Part shown: positions 21,601 through 33,300 of the stretch, piece by piece
Layout of the letters: each line of letters starts with the position of its first letter
Position numbering within the stretch: position 1 is the stretch's first letter
DNA from: Phoronis australis
Taxonomy: Eukaryota; Phoronida; Phoronidae
Assembly (NCBI GenBank): GCA_002633005.1
Contig: NMRA01000001.1
Span: 4,085,390-4,141,629, forward strand
DNA length: 56,240 nt
Direction of reading: 5' to 3'
Translations under genes and position numbers: made by a program
Notes under the pieces: generated by a model
What the model saw: the letters and a program-made list of their open reading frames with translations, nothing else
Database searches by the model: none
What the model was told of the DNA's origin: nothing

Positions 21601-24600
21601 CCTTTTTAAAAATCAAGGTATGAAAAATATTCCATTCCACCAAATATTTAACTTGTGTTTCCAGACCGCGTACACACCTGAAACTAGTTCTCAGATGGTA
21701 TGACTAAATCACGGTGAGATTTCTTAGAAAAATTAGTCTATGTAATTGTATACAGCCCATACTGTGAATTGTTACGTAGCTCACCTTCAAATGAGAAGTT
21801 ATTAAGTTGATGTACGGTAGTCCTAGGATTGAGTGGTGAACACCCTTTGCATTCCCAAGGCTGCAAACGTACACCTTGGCTTACAACCTGGATCATAACT
21901 GCCACATACAGTGCTTTGGAGAGATGATCTTTTGTTCTAACAGGCTGGCCAGTTGCTTTGTCTCTCACACTCCCATTCGTGCCAGATTGCCAATCAACTC
22001 CCATTCTTCCAAGTGATCTAAAGCGTTGACACTTTTCGGGTATGTGACAATATACTTGTTGTAAGTAAAACAGCGGCTCTCTGGCTTTGCCATTTTCCTT
22101 CAGAGCGTGACCTATTTTCGTGAACCTCATTCCGTTTCTTAGCTAAATGTCAATAATGCAATATTTCGCTAAAAGAATGCTCGAAGCAATTCTGGCTATC
22201 TTGAATAAAATTTAGTATGATTTTTTTATTACGATTTACTTCCAATTTTGATCATATTTTTCATATTTTCTGCTTTGCGGCCCTCTATTGGTGGCAGTAT
22301 TAAACAGGTGAAAGTGCTTTCGCTGAAGTGTAAATTCGAGAATTAAAAAAGGTGCTGTCCACGGAAATAACAATATCTTGTCAAAGACGAGAGCTGTAGC
22401 TATCACAGAACCCATGTGTGGGTAGTGTGTGTTTTTGCGCGCTTGAATTACATGGGCCTCTATATAGGTCTAAATTGGTAGCTGTTTTTGGCCCATGGAG
22501 GCAAGGCATTCAAAAGTTCCTTAAAAATATGAAAATACGTTATTCTGAAATATTTTTGGCATTCGCAATTACAAAAAGGATAGTTTTGTATAACTCAATC
22601 ACATTTTTATTTTTTAAACGCCAGCAAAGTGGTTTAATTCCCATGGAAACACAGGGCATTTTCAACAGTCGCACAAAAGGGGTTAGGCCATTTTTCACCC
22701 GATTTAGTTATTCGTTATATATTTGCAAAGTGACGAAAGACAAAACTAATTTTTATATTTTGTAACTAATTCACCCCAAGTGATATATATATATGTATAT
22801 GTATATGTATATATATACATGTCATGTTCTCATAATATTGCAATTTGCCTGACGTTCTCATGCAGTGACTCTTAAACATTAAAATGTCAAATATGTGTAT
22901 AAAGACTATTAAATGTCATATCAACAGCATTTATTTTTATCAAATACAAACAATAATTCATTGAAATACAATCAGTTTCAATTTGTAACAATAAAACCAT
23001 GGTGTTTTAGTAAAAGTTGCAGTTGTGACCGACTTAGTGACCTTGAACTTGGTAGAATGAAACTAGATAAGAGGTCACAAGCTCCAGTAAAATTCAGTAA
23101 AATTATTGTTTCATTTAATCATTGGTGTTGCTCGCCTATCATTGAAAATGTCTAAATGATGCAGCTATACTTTGGCATGTGTCGCCCTTCACATATAGCC
23201 ACAGTGAGTGGTAAAATATGAATGATCATGACTCCAGTGAGTTTTGACTATTATTGATGGCTTAGCAATGCTGTTTTTGTTTTGGAAATTTATTCAGATG
23301 TACTTGTGAATGTCAGTGAACTGCAAGAGTGATTCTATTCACTAGGTCACATCCCCTAGTGAGGGTAATTACTGTTTCTTATCAGATGATATCTATACAA
23401 GGCTTGAAAGGACCTGGCTGCACGTTTCCATTTTCTTTTGGGTACATGAAAGACGATGGAAACCATAAAATCTGAATAGAGGAATAAAAGTTGGACTATG
23501 TGGGTTTTTGAATTTTCAAAATTTGTCAGGTAATAGTGATTTCATCAACAAAAACCTAAGCCTTGAGCTATAGTCATTGGAAAGTAGTTTCTAGCATGGC
23601 CTACAATCTAATTATACACCGCATGGCTAACTTACAATTGAAGCTGGACCTGAACAAATGTTTATAAAACCAGTTGTGGTGAACCAATGGCATGGATGAG
23701 AGGGTGTGACACTATCTGCCAACCTGTGAGCATGATAACAATAGCTCAAGAAAGCATCTGTGAAAGCTTTTACAATGTACAAAATTCATTTTAATATGAA
23801 GCTGTCTATCTTCTTCTTACAACAGTTTTATCAGTATCTGACATTTGTAAAGCTTGGTCGAAGCTGAGCTGCAGATTCGAATGTTGACTTAACAATATAA
23901 GGCTGCATTTTTGCTTGAGCTGCTTAAAAAAATTTTAGAAAAAATTGCAATTATCTGTGACTATGTGTAAGCCAAGTTTATTTTTCCCTCAAGAAATACC
24001 CTAATTGTTGATTCTTCCTTCCTCAGTTATGCTCCTTGGTGTCCAGCTTGTCGTCAACTGACTGAAGTATGGGAACAGTTCAGTAGCTGGAGTAAAGATC
24101 TGGACATCAAAGTGGCTAAAGTGGACGTGACGGAAAATCCTGGACTGAGTGGACGCTTTCTCATCTTTGCACTGCCTACCATTTATCAGTGAGTTATACT
24201 ACATAACTGTGTAATTGACAGTCATCAACATGGCAGAAAATGCTGGGAGTGGGATGTTTATGTGTAATTAATTACAGCAAAACAGCTATGAGAGACCAGA
24301 TTTTTTATTCTCGAGTTTATTAAAGCAATGGGCAAAAGTGAGCTCAAACTTCAAATATTTACGATATAGCTTTGGTATAGTGATAACAAGGGGTTGACCT
24401 AAAAATTCTGTTTTGAAATGGTTTCTTACCCTTCCAAAATAAGATAACACAAATATTTCAATACAAAAAAAACAAAATGTCAGTGGCCATCACAACCCCC
24501 ATAACGCTTCATGAATGGAACAGGAAAGAGAAGCAAATCGTGTGGAAGAACACAAACATACACAACTATACTTTAGTTTTATGGCATGTGTCAGAAAATA

Positions 24601-27600
24601 GGACACATGACAAAGCTTCAAAAAGGGGGATGTTCCTGCCAAAAGCGGGACAGTTGGAAAGTATTGTGCACATCACACTAAGCACTGCACCCTGACCTGT
24701 GGTCAAACAAGGAGTGTAGTTACTATCAAACAGTGTTACTCGTATGCTGTTTGTTATATGGTGTGAATCTGTTATTGTCGTAATTGTTAAGTTAAATTCA
24801 TTACTATATTTTTTTCTTTCTTCCAGTGTAAAAGATGGTGTGTTTAGGCAGTATGCAGGTTCCAGGGAGGAAAATGAGTTTATTAGTTTTGTTGATGATA
24901 AGAAGTGGCAAAGCGTGGAACCAGTTCCCTGGTGGAAGAATCCTTCATATCCGCAGTAAGCTTGCCTTGTTTGCACTGTTTGTTAATAGTAATGTTGTGA
25001 AAAACACAAAGTATAATGCACCGCTGGATGCTTAGCTAAATGCATTTGGGGTTTCCAAAACTGAAAATCTCAGGTGCTTAAATCAAGTCCAAAGTTTCCT
25101 ATCTGGCACAGTCAACCAAAAAAGAAACAGAAGAGGTTGAGCAGCCATGCATTCTCTTGTGCTTCTCTAATTTCCCCTGTAAATGTCTAAATCGTCTTCA
25201 TTGTTGAACTCAATTCTTCCCGCTGACAAGGACCAAACATACCGTACAAATGACTGCATTGGCTGATGGCGTGAATTTTGCCAATTTTGCCTGATTTTTC
25301 CCCGAATAATTCCGACTTCTGTCTGTTTACTTCATGTTCCAATTGAAATGTGGTGGCCAATGCACTGATTTAACGAAATAAATGTAACAACTGTGAATCA
25401 AATGTATTAAATCTAGGAAAGGTGTTAGTAATTTAAAATTTGGAAGTCAACACGAACTTTGAAACGAATTTAGAGGGAATTATTATCTGACTTTGATACT
25501 TGCATGGTGACTTAGAATTTTTCCTGTAGGTCGCCAAATTGAGTGCTGATAACGGTACTTTGTCTAGTAATTTGTACACAACATGCAAATTGTATTTCCC
25601 GTTCACACAGTTAGGTGAAGTGAAAAGTTATAAACCATTATAGACCAAGTGCGGGTATTTGGAACACTGGAGAAAAATTCATCAAAGCTCATGCTGCACT
25701 AGGTCTGTGTTATCACTGATAAAAAGTTATCAAGGCACCAAGAAAGAACCACTGAAATCTCCATATTACAAGCATTATAGCGTCAGGCTAGGGTGGTAGA
25801 GGGTCGCCATGATTGCAAAATCTCTGTGCTTAAAGTGCAGAGGTTATGCAAGTGTTACAAACTGTGGACAGTGCCATGTAACGATACAGTGTAGCCACCA
25901 AACTGATGTTTTGGAAGCGTTTTGTTGTTGTAGCAAGAGCTCGTAAAATACAGTTGTGATTGTAACCTCAATTCCACTCGTCTAGGTACCTTGTGCACCA
26001 AATAAACATGGTATCAGACCAGCCCATTCATAGTGTCACCTTCTTTTTCGCATCACGCCTGTTTCGTGCTCTTGAGAGGATTTATAAGAATTTTTCATGC
26101 AGTCCGTTTGTGCTGCTGTCCGCTCGATATCTTGAGAACCCGTGGTCAGATGATGATGAAATTTGGCTCAAGAATATGGGGCATCACTAGAAGGGTTCAT
26201 GCAACTTTTCAATATGCCCCACCCCCTGGGGGCGGGGGTGTGTGGCTTTTTCAGTATTTTATGGGGAAGAGCATTTCGTGACTTGACCCAGAGGTATACG
26301 ATGCCAATGTGCTGGCACCATTTGATTTTGAAATGGATTCGACCTCTGCAGAACATCCTAGTGGCCATTTTGTTCTCGATATGGGACTTCTCAAGTGTTG
26401 TTAGGGGGAAGAGCATTTCCAGATGTTATATAGAGAACCGATTGACAGATTTGAGTGAAACTTAATACCTAGGTACATGATGACAGTGCACCCGCATCAT
26501 TTGATCAAGTGGATTTGACCTCTACAGAACTTTCTAGTGCTCATTTTGGGAAAGAGCATTGCCTGATGATATCTAGAGAACTGATTGATGGATTTCAATG
26601 AAACTTGACACACAGGTTTATGACGTCAAATCGCCCCCACCATTTGATATTCAGGCAGATTTGACCACTGCAGCACCTCCTAGTGGCCATTTTGGGAAGA
26701 AGATTTCAGCATGATATCTAAAGAACTTATTAACGGATTTCAATGAAACTTAACACTGAGGTATATGATCACAATGTGCTGGCACCATTTGATTTTCTGG
26801 CTTATTCACCCTTGCAGCGTCTGTTTTGGGGAAGAACGTTTCAGGATAATATCTGGAGATCCGATTGACGGATTAGAATGAAACTTGACACAGAGTTATG
26901 TGATGCATCATTAAATTGCCAGGCGGATTCAACTGCTGTAGCACCTCATAGTGGCCTTTTTCTGAACAAGTGTTTTTGATGTGATATATGAAGAACAGGT
27001 TGACGAAGCTTGACACAGACATATGTGATGACAATGCATGATGACTGGTTTTTGGGGTGGGTTTGACCAGTGGAGCATCGTGAGATGGGGATTTTCTAGT
27101 GTTGTTTAGGGGAAGAGCATTTCCAGAATGTATCTGGAGGTCCAACAGATGTATTTTAATGAAATTTTACATGGATGCAAATGATGACCATTGGTTGATT
27201 TTGGGACAGATTTGACCACAGCAGCACCTAATGGCCATTTTGTTCTCGCCAAAGGGCTTTTCAAGTGTTGTTTGCAGAAGTGCATTACCAAATTTATTAC
27301 TACATGTAGATTGTCTATTTATAGAGCACGTTGCTGGTGAGGTTTTGCATTAGTCTGAGGAGGTCTGTCTGTGATGTGATGTGATGTATATGACTTCTTA
27401 AATCATAATTTAAGGATGTTTAACTTTAGGTCTGTCCTATTGTGTCCTTTAAGCCTGAGAGTTTGGTTGATAAAAATCGAGACTTTCATTTTAACAACCA
27501 ATAGACGTTTTCAGTTTTGATAGCGGAGCTCTCAGACTAAAGGAAAATCCCATGTATGCTTTCATAGATAAGAATTGCAATTTGCTTGTTTCATGCGGCG

Positions 27601-30575
27601 ATATCCATGAAAAAATAAGATTTTTAGAAAAAAAAATACAGCCAAGTGATTTCAAACATATTGACATCGCTCTGTGGTCATCATGGATTTTAAAAATACT
27701 ATTTTATGTATCTAGTAGTTATTTAAGAAATTCAATCCTTGGTGATGTTGAAGCATATTAACTTAAAAGTTGACTATCATGTTTTTGTGTGCGTTAATTC
27801 ACAGGAATTCTTTGTAATATGTTTTTGTTTGCCTTCAGCATGGCAGTGGTGTCGTGGTTCTTCAAGTCAGCCATGGTTGTGAGGGTAAGTTGATAGATAC
27901 ACAAAATCAAGCCTTACTAAGGGGGGCACACACAGTAGATGGTGATTTTTATCAGTTTGTATTACTGGAAGGTGAATACTCTTTTAGTCAGAATAAAGTT
28001 GGTATGTTGAAGAGATAATGGAAATAGTTTTATGTCATTAGCTTTTGAAATTTTTCAAAATTCAGTTCTTGTCATAAAACCATGTAATTAACAAAATTTA
28101 GACTTCTGATGGCTTTTCTACGTATTGCTAATCACGCATAATTTCAAACTGGTTATCTATCTATAGATACTTTATACGTCCTCCTGACCAGCTGCTTCGA
28201 AGCACATATTTGTTAAATTTACAAATGCTGAAAAACAACACTTTGAATTTCACCTGATAATCGTGACCATTACTGGCTGGAAAAGTTGAACATTTTTATG
28301 TACACCACTCTGAAGGGTGGTAGATAATTTACCTGCACGTCTGGTGCCGAACAAAAGAGTTTGGGATTGCATAACAATGGATTAGATCGATATCTGGGTT
28401 CAGCCTCCATTTAGAAACCTTTTGTTGTCATTAACTGAAACCTGACAGGTTTTGTAATGTGTGCATTTGTTATTGCCATTATCAGTAAATGTGAAAGATG
28501 GTATGGCCAGTTATTATAAATTTAGAAATTGATATGAAAACAACTTTCATGTCACTTGTTATTCCCCAAGACTGATCTAACAAAAATTATCTTTGTTGAT
28601 GGTCCAGTGTCTGATCTTTGTACCTGAAGTTGAACTGAAATTATTTTTGACATTTTCAGTTTCTCTGTCAGAATGTCTTTTATTCTGTGCTTGAATATGT
28701 TGTGGTTTACGCTGATGAATGTCTAGTTCAAGTTTGCACTGGCTGACGCCTGGATTAAAGCTACAAACTTGATTATAAAAATCAGGATATCGAGTAAAAA
28801 CTCAAAATTTCGAGTTCAGACTCACATTACTGCTGGGGTCGTCAAGTGTAAGCCAGGATTATACTGTCATCCAATTAAACTGTTATGGAGAACATAATAA
28901 TATAATAGACACTAATCTTGAGTTTGCACAAAAGCAGTACAGAAAAATGTAATTTTGAGGACAAAGATTAGACCCGGGCCCAAGAACTATTTGTTCCAGA
29001 GCCCAACTGCAGTTCCGAGTAATTTTGGGTACCTGTTGCAGACAGTTAAGTTAAGCGTGTTTACTTTTCAGTCAACTTTTAATCTAATAACAGAAGATTA
29101 CGGGTATCCTGCATGGGTGGCGTACGTGGTCTTCGCACTTTCTACAGTGGTTGCTGGGCTTTTACTGGGTCTTGTGAGTATCTTAAGTATTTGGTCTTAC
29201 CACATTTACATAGGTTGTTGAGAAATTGTTACGTATACTGGCAACATCTGTTGCAAGTGAACATGTGTTATGTGTACAGTGCACCAAAGTTATTGCGTCA
29301 GCTCAAAGAGCCTGCTTTGCAGCAGACGATGTTGACATGTTGATTTTGTCTTTCAGAAAACATAGACTTTGTGCAGTAGGCACCATTAAGTTATGTAGGT
29401 AATTATTGTCTTGTCTGTGTATGTTGCCAAATGTATGCAAAACTACAGTAAAACTGGAACATTTTCTGAATGTGGAAGCCGTTAGAATTCCATGTTTAAC
29501 TTTACGCCACGTTGCTCTTAAACTGGGTCCCGTGACCATATCTTCCTAAAAACTAGTAAAAAAGAAAGGTACATTCAATCATACATTCAATGGTGTCAAA
29601 TTTCGTTTGATATAATATTCAAGATGAAGTCCCAAAACGCTAGTTTTTAATTCCTTTTTTGTCTTATGCAACTTATGAATTTTTCATAAAATTCAAACTT
29701 TTTCACAGTCTGTAGTGGAAAATTGTAACATTTTTAAACAATCCCTTACAGTGTTTAAAGAAAATTGAGTAAAGCATGGTTGCATTATCTGAAAGTTTCA
29801 CACAAATCCAATCGGCCATTTCTGAGATCGATGTTCCAAAGTTTGCCAAATTTGGTAATTCTTCAAGGGTCCTGTGTTACCTTATGTTACTTTAGTCACC
29901 ATGGCCATTTGTTGTTTCATTTGTAGTAGTGCTCTTCCCCAAAGACCAAAAAATGGGAGTGAAACAGCATTCCTTAATTTCAAGAAGAATTTCTTATAAC
30001 TTTATGAACGTACTTGGAATTATGTAACTTTTGTTTGTAGTGCTTCGTATGCTGTTGCGATTTCCTCTGTCCACCACGTTATAGGGAACAGCCACTACCT
30101 GAGAAAGAAACATTGTCTAAGGAAAGAGGCAGCGATGAAGAAGAGGTTAGCCGACGATTTAGCAATTCAGCTTATTTTTTGCTTAGTGCGAAATGCATCT
30201 TCTGTTACATAGCACTTTGAGACTTGGCTGGCACATTTATATCAGTACCATATATGCTGTATTTAGGCTCATGCACGTCAGAAATAATGCATCATTTTTC
30301 TAAGATAAACGTTTACTCACAAATGTTTCGCAAAAAGGTGCGTGTGCTAACGTTTTGCTAATAGGCGGAGCTGAGTGTCCTAACACTATGTCTTCCAGAG
30401 GCTGCTTAAAGCATACTAATGTGTTCTACCTCTGGTGGAAGTGTTTGATATAATGCCCCGCCTTGCTCTTATCTAGGAAGGTGAACAACTGGAGGATCAT
30501 CCGGTGACAGAGGCGGGGAATGGTGACGGTGATGCTTCAGCCAGTGCTCGACGACGCAAGATAAGGAAGGATTGA
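18451..30575 (+). CDS. TMX1: TMX1, thioredoxin-related transmembrane protein 1, complete, 7 exons
   Basis: An ER membrane-bound thiol-disulfide oxidoreductase of the protein disulfide isomerase family. Exons 18451-18605, 24027-24188, 24827-24955, 27839-27884, 29072-29173, 30041-30145 and 30477-30575 have GT/AG borders and matching phases (798 nt, 265 residues; human TMX1 is about 280). Residues 1-26 are a signal peptide. The thioredoxin domain carries the CPAC active site (Cys57, Cys60) after EFYAPW, the KVDVTENPGLSGRF block and the cis-Pro in ALPTIYH (Pro102). One membrane segment spans about 178-203. Then come several cysteines (CCCDFLCPP), an acidic stretch and the basic end RRRKIRKD. CPAC, the block order and the topology are those of TMX1, not of TMX2-4 or PDI. 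The juxtamembrane cysteines fit the palmitoylation reported for vertebrate TMX1, and the Arg cluster may aid ER retention. Confidence 0.95.
19640..19915. repeat. Third copy of the dispersed repeat, in TMX1 intron 1
   Basis: It runs through gtgaaatttgatgaaaatca, gttgccactaggggcccagt and gatgaagcagcagatgccag and ends in agacaaaaagaccgggatga. The word order is the same as at 16370-16580, with a degraded microsatellite tail. Confidence 0.6.
21283..21588 (-). pseudogene. Zinc-finger-like C-terminal ORF, probably decayed
   Basis: An open frame of 101 residues ending in TGA at 21283. It contains VVAWKAYGIGDGV and a single C2H2-like unit: FLCTKDGCNNTFASQNKL followed by KQQLSMGWH. The Cys pair and the last His are in place, but the first His position holds Gln, so zinc binding is doubtful. 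I see no acceptor that joins it in phase to 21785-22130 without a stop, so the gene is probably broken. The finger style resembles a family expanded in cnidarian and deuterostome genomes (from memory, not searched). Confidence 0.4.
21785..22130 (-). CDS. Unrecognised ORF, first exon of an antisense gene in TMX1 intron 1
   Basis: An open frame of 115 codons from ATG at 22130 (MRFTKIGHALKENGKAREPL), with an in-frame TAG just upstream. It ends at a strong donor TTTGAAG|GTGAGC. Composition looks coding (VRTKDHLSKALYVAVMIQVV, PWECKGCSPLNPRTTVHQL) with one Cys-x2-Cys pair. I do not know the family. Together with the zinc-finger-like frame downstream it resembles multi-copy element-associated genes of invertebrate genomes. 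Confidence 0.45.
22781..22822. repeat. AT/GTATAT microsatellite
   Basis: An alternating (ta)n and (tgtata)n run about 40 bp long in TMX1 intron 1. Confidence 0.9.
24027..24188 (+). CDS. TMX1: TMX1 exon 2: catalytic CPAC and cis-proline
   Basis: After acceptor ttccttcctcag the exon reads YAPWCPACRQLTEVWEQF, then KVAKVDVTENPGLSGRF and ALPTIYH. It ends at CA|GTGAGT. It holds both active-site cysteines and the cis-proline loop. Confidence 0.97.
24827..24955 (+). CDS. TMX1: TMX1 exon 3: end of the thioredoxin domain
   Basis: Acceptor tctttcttccag, donor CCGCA|GTAAGC. It reads VKDGVFRQYAGSREENEFI then DDKKWQSVEPVPWW, matching the last strand and helix of the fold. Overlapping minus-strand frames (24976-24566) are shadows. 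Confidence 0.95.
26040..27290. repeat. Degenerate tandem array, period about 140 bp, in TMX1 intron 3
   Basis: About eight units share gatatctagagaactgattg, gatttcaatgaaacttgaca, atgtgctggcaccatttgat, gacctctgcagaacctccta and gtggccattttgggaagagc. Divergence of about 20-30% and indels show that it is old. The ORFs on both strands at 25993-27291 are translations of the repeat. Confidence 0.85.
27371..27391. repeat. Short gatgt microsatellite
   Basis: Three to four consecutive gatgt units after the 140-bp array. Confidence 0.8.
27430..27760. mobile_element. Partial copy of the fold-back element at 45.9-46.5 kb
   Basis: It shares atcgagactttca, gttttcag, gaaaatccca and, at the right end, ggattttaaaaata...attttatg...tctagt...aagaaattcaatccttg with 46160-46490, in the same order. 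It lies in TMX1 intron 3, about 80 bp before exon 4. Confidence 0.5.
27839..27884 (+). CDS. TMX1: TMX1 exon 4: linker
   Basis: A 46-nt exon (MAVVSWFFKSAMVVR) between acceptor tttgccttcag and donor AGG|GTAAGT. It is the luminal amphipathic linker between the thioredoxin domain and the membrane. Confidence 0.85.
29072..29173 (+). CDS. TMX1: TMX1 exon 5: transmembrane segment
   Basis: Acceptor tttacttttcag, donor CTT|GTGAGT. STFNLITEDYGYPAWV is followed by AYVVFALSTVVAGLLLGL. The EDYGxPxW then hydrophobic pattern corresponds to EDLGLPVW plus the membrane helix of vertebrate TMX1. Confidence 0.93.
30041..30145 (+). CDS. TMX1: TMX1 exon 6: juxtamembrane cysteines and cytosolic tail
   Basis: Acceptor ttttgtttgtag, donor GAG|GTTAGC. 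It reads CFVCCCDFLCPPRYREQPLP and continues into an acidic Ser/Glu run. Five cysteines lie within ten residues of the membrane. Confidence 0.92.
30477..30575 (+). CDS. TMX1: TMX1 exon 7: acidic tail, basic C terminus, stop
   Basis: Acceptor ctcttatctag. The exon encodes EGEQLEDHPVTEAGNGDGD, then ASASARRRKIRKD and a TGA at 30573-30575. The end is not a canonical KKxx motif because Arg is at -3, but it carries an Arg triplet. Confidence 0.88.
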   Translation, partial: EGEQLEDHPVTEAGNGDGDASASARRRKIRKD

Positions 30576-31500
30576 TCTCGTGCTTTGAAGTTGTCTGATA
30601 GGATGGAGTGTGTAAAACAAACACCATTGCTCTTCTGGGTGCAATTGTATAAGTATTAGGCTAACAGTCCTGTAAAAAGTGTTTAAAATCAATGGGAGAT
30701 TGGGTATGCACGGTTCAGGGGCACAACTATCTCTGTAATTTCAGTTTTGACGTGTATGTATTTCAGTGGCAAGTCTTGTTGTTTTTGATTGTGTATTTTT
30801 CAGAAGAAATCATTCTATTTCTAAAATGAGACTTCTTCATTGACTTAAATCACTTCTAGTTTTCCATGATTGAATTATTACCTGAGGGGAGCGCATAAAT
30901 GATATCTTGACATGTTAAAGTACCTCAAACTTATTTTATTGCAGTTTGAAGTTTCAGATTTGGAGGCCAATAGTGACACAATCTCATTTTAGGAGTCTAG
31001 TACATTACATGGGACGTCGTTTACTTGCTAGTCTGATCTGTTAGGGTTGAAGCTGTAGTGTTTAGTGAACAGTTTAAATTGCCACACAGCTTATTAAATA
31101 AGCCAAAATCATGAACTTCAAACTGCAGCAACAAATCTTCCAGTTGAAGCAAAGAAAGAACTCCATCTGTCCAAGGTGTTACGATGAGTAATTAGTCATA
31201 AACAAGACAGTGTCACAGTTGTGAACTTCCGTATCTCAAGTGAATGTTTTCGACTACCCAGTGAGTACTGCGGTCTTTTTCTAGTGTGTCAAACACTAAG
31301 TCCAATGGTGACTAGTGTACTCTGTAGTTGTTTTGCTTCTGAGCACGGTAGTGTTTTTAAACACTAAAATATTGGAAAGACCTGGTACTGACCACATTAT
31401 CTGTATGTTTCTTCATATAAACTGTAGTCCATTAACCGACCCTTACACACGGTTGCAAGTCCGTACATTCTAACTGTACAATTAAATTGTACATATCATG
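30576..31500 (+). other. Probable TMX1 3' UTR
   Basis: Non-coding sequence after the TGA. The first plausible poly(A) signal I see is the ATTAAA near 31482. The 3' end is not otherwise defined. Confidence 0.4.
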
Positions 31501-33240
31501 CTTGAATTGCCCATCAAATATTGAATAGAGTCTCGTGAAAACTTTCATGTGCTGGAAATAATAGGGTAAATATAACTGCACAGAAATCGAGCCTTTCGAA
31601 AGAACTTATTCACTCCAAGATTTAACTTTTTGCTATTCGCTTTTCACTCCACCATTTTCATTTTTTACGTACCCTTGTTTTCCTCAACAAAAGCATTCAC
31701 TTACTAGCTTATTGCCTGGCATTTGAGTCACTTCATGATGTCATTATGTCATTGTTACAGAAAGGTAAAAAGAGGCGAAATATATTTGGTAAAACTGTTT
31801 ACTGTTCCCTAAATATGTCGAGAGAATTCAAGTTGGTCAGTATTAGCATAATCAGCAAATATTTCTCTCCCCTTCTTTTGACTTTATGTCCATTTCACAA
31901 ATTTGTGAAAAACGTTTCGATGGCCCTTCTGGTGCTTCAAACCTGATTATTGGCTTATAGTAATATACTCAGATACTCTTATCCAATTGGAAAGCTTGTT
32001 GCTTTCATTGTCAGTGAAAGATTGCATTGTCCCTGACAGTCACATCATCTGTGATGGCTTATGGTGTACAGAGTGTATGAAGAGAAGAATCTAGATTATT
32101 TTGATTTTCAGTGTGACGTGTACTGAGCTTGATCCCTCTTTAATTACTTTGCTCAGAATTAAAACGACTACAGAGGGCGTTTATCACCCTCGTGACATCA
32201 CATGTGATGTTAGGCACTAGTTTCACGTCAGTTTGTTTCACAAAGACCACTGGCAGTACTGGGAGTTTGAAGACTTTCACAAAGTGTAAGCTGATGGCTG
32301 AACCCACGAACGCCTTCTCATTTATGGTCATTTGCTAGTCCCATGAAACTGTTGAGTGATGCTAATAACAACACTAACTTGGGTATTTCAATTCTTCAAA
32401 AAGATCAAAAAGTTAAGTTCCATTCCAAAATGTGAATCAAAAGCCTGGTTTTCAAAGATGATACTGCATAGGGCTTTTAAAGCCTTCCAGTCAAAGTTAT
32501 GGAGGACCACAGAATATCAAAATTTGGCTAACTTCAGACCCTCATATCTCCAGATATTAAATGTTCAGGTGCCATGTTTTATGCCCTGTACTTCAAAATG
32601 TTGTACTTTTGTAAAAGAGTAAAGGGGGCTATCAAGGATGGGACTTGTATGATTTTCTCTGAAAATGTCAAAATTTGTATAAATGAGAACCAAATAATCT
32701 ATGAAAACTGTAGCAATGATTTTGAGATGTCATCTTCAACATTTGTATGAAATGAAATTTGGGTATACGCGAACAGGCGCGCTCACGCAACGCACATACA
32801 TACAGGAGAATACATTTACATCAGTATAGTTAGGTAGCAGCCCTTCACACAAACTTGGTTGGAGGCACGACTGTATTTTTTCTTAGACTTCTTGATATAT
32901 ACTCGCCCCTATTCTCAATACAATTTCCTTTCTTCAGGCGTGCAGTTATGAAGCAAATCAGGAAGGAGACTTAAGGGACAAACAAGTTGAAATGGTTAAT
33001 AAATTTGGAGACCACATGTCTCCTCCTCGGGCAATAGGCAAAATGAAAGTGGTGGAAGCGAAATAAAAGGTGGCAGCTAGTAAAAGAGCATACAATGAGC
33101 AGATAGTGAATGTAATGTCGATTTTGGTAGGTGCATAAAAGCACATAAATCAGAAACCAATGAACCCTCTAGCAACTAATCAGGCAGAAGAAAATAACGA
33201 TGACATGCTCGACCGCGGTTACACGGCAACTTGCAAAAGG
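31500..33240. other. No gene seen
   Basis: AT-rich sequence with only short chance frames on both strands and no splice-bounded coding segment that I can support. Confidence 0.5.
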
Positions 33241-33245
33241 CACAC

Positions 33246-33300
33246 ACCGCCAGTGGCGGATTTAAGGTGAGGGGGGCCTGCCCCAAAAAATTCCACCAGA
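33246..33300. mobile_element. DNA-transposon-like terminus (cagtggcggattta...)
   Basis: CAGTGGCGGATTTAAGG runs into a G-rich then C-rich stretch, a terminus common to many non-autonomous DNA transposons in animal genomes. A related terminus occurs at 38400. The opposite end was not identified. Confidence 0.35.

Noticed and set aside
24566-24976. 136-codon minus-strand ORF
   Set aside because: Antisense shadow of TMX1 exon 3 and its flanks.
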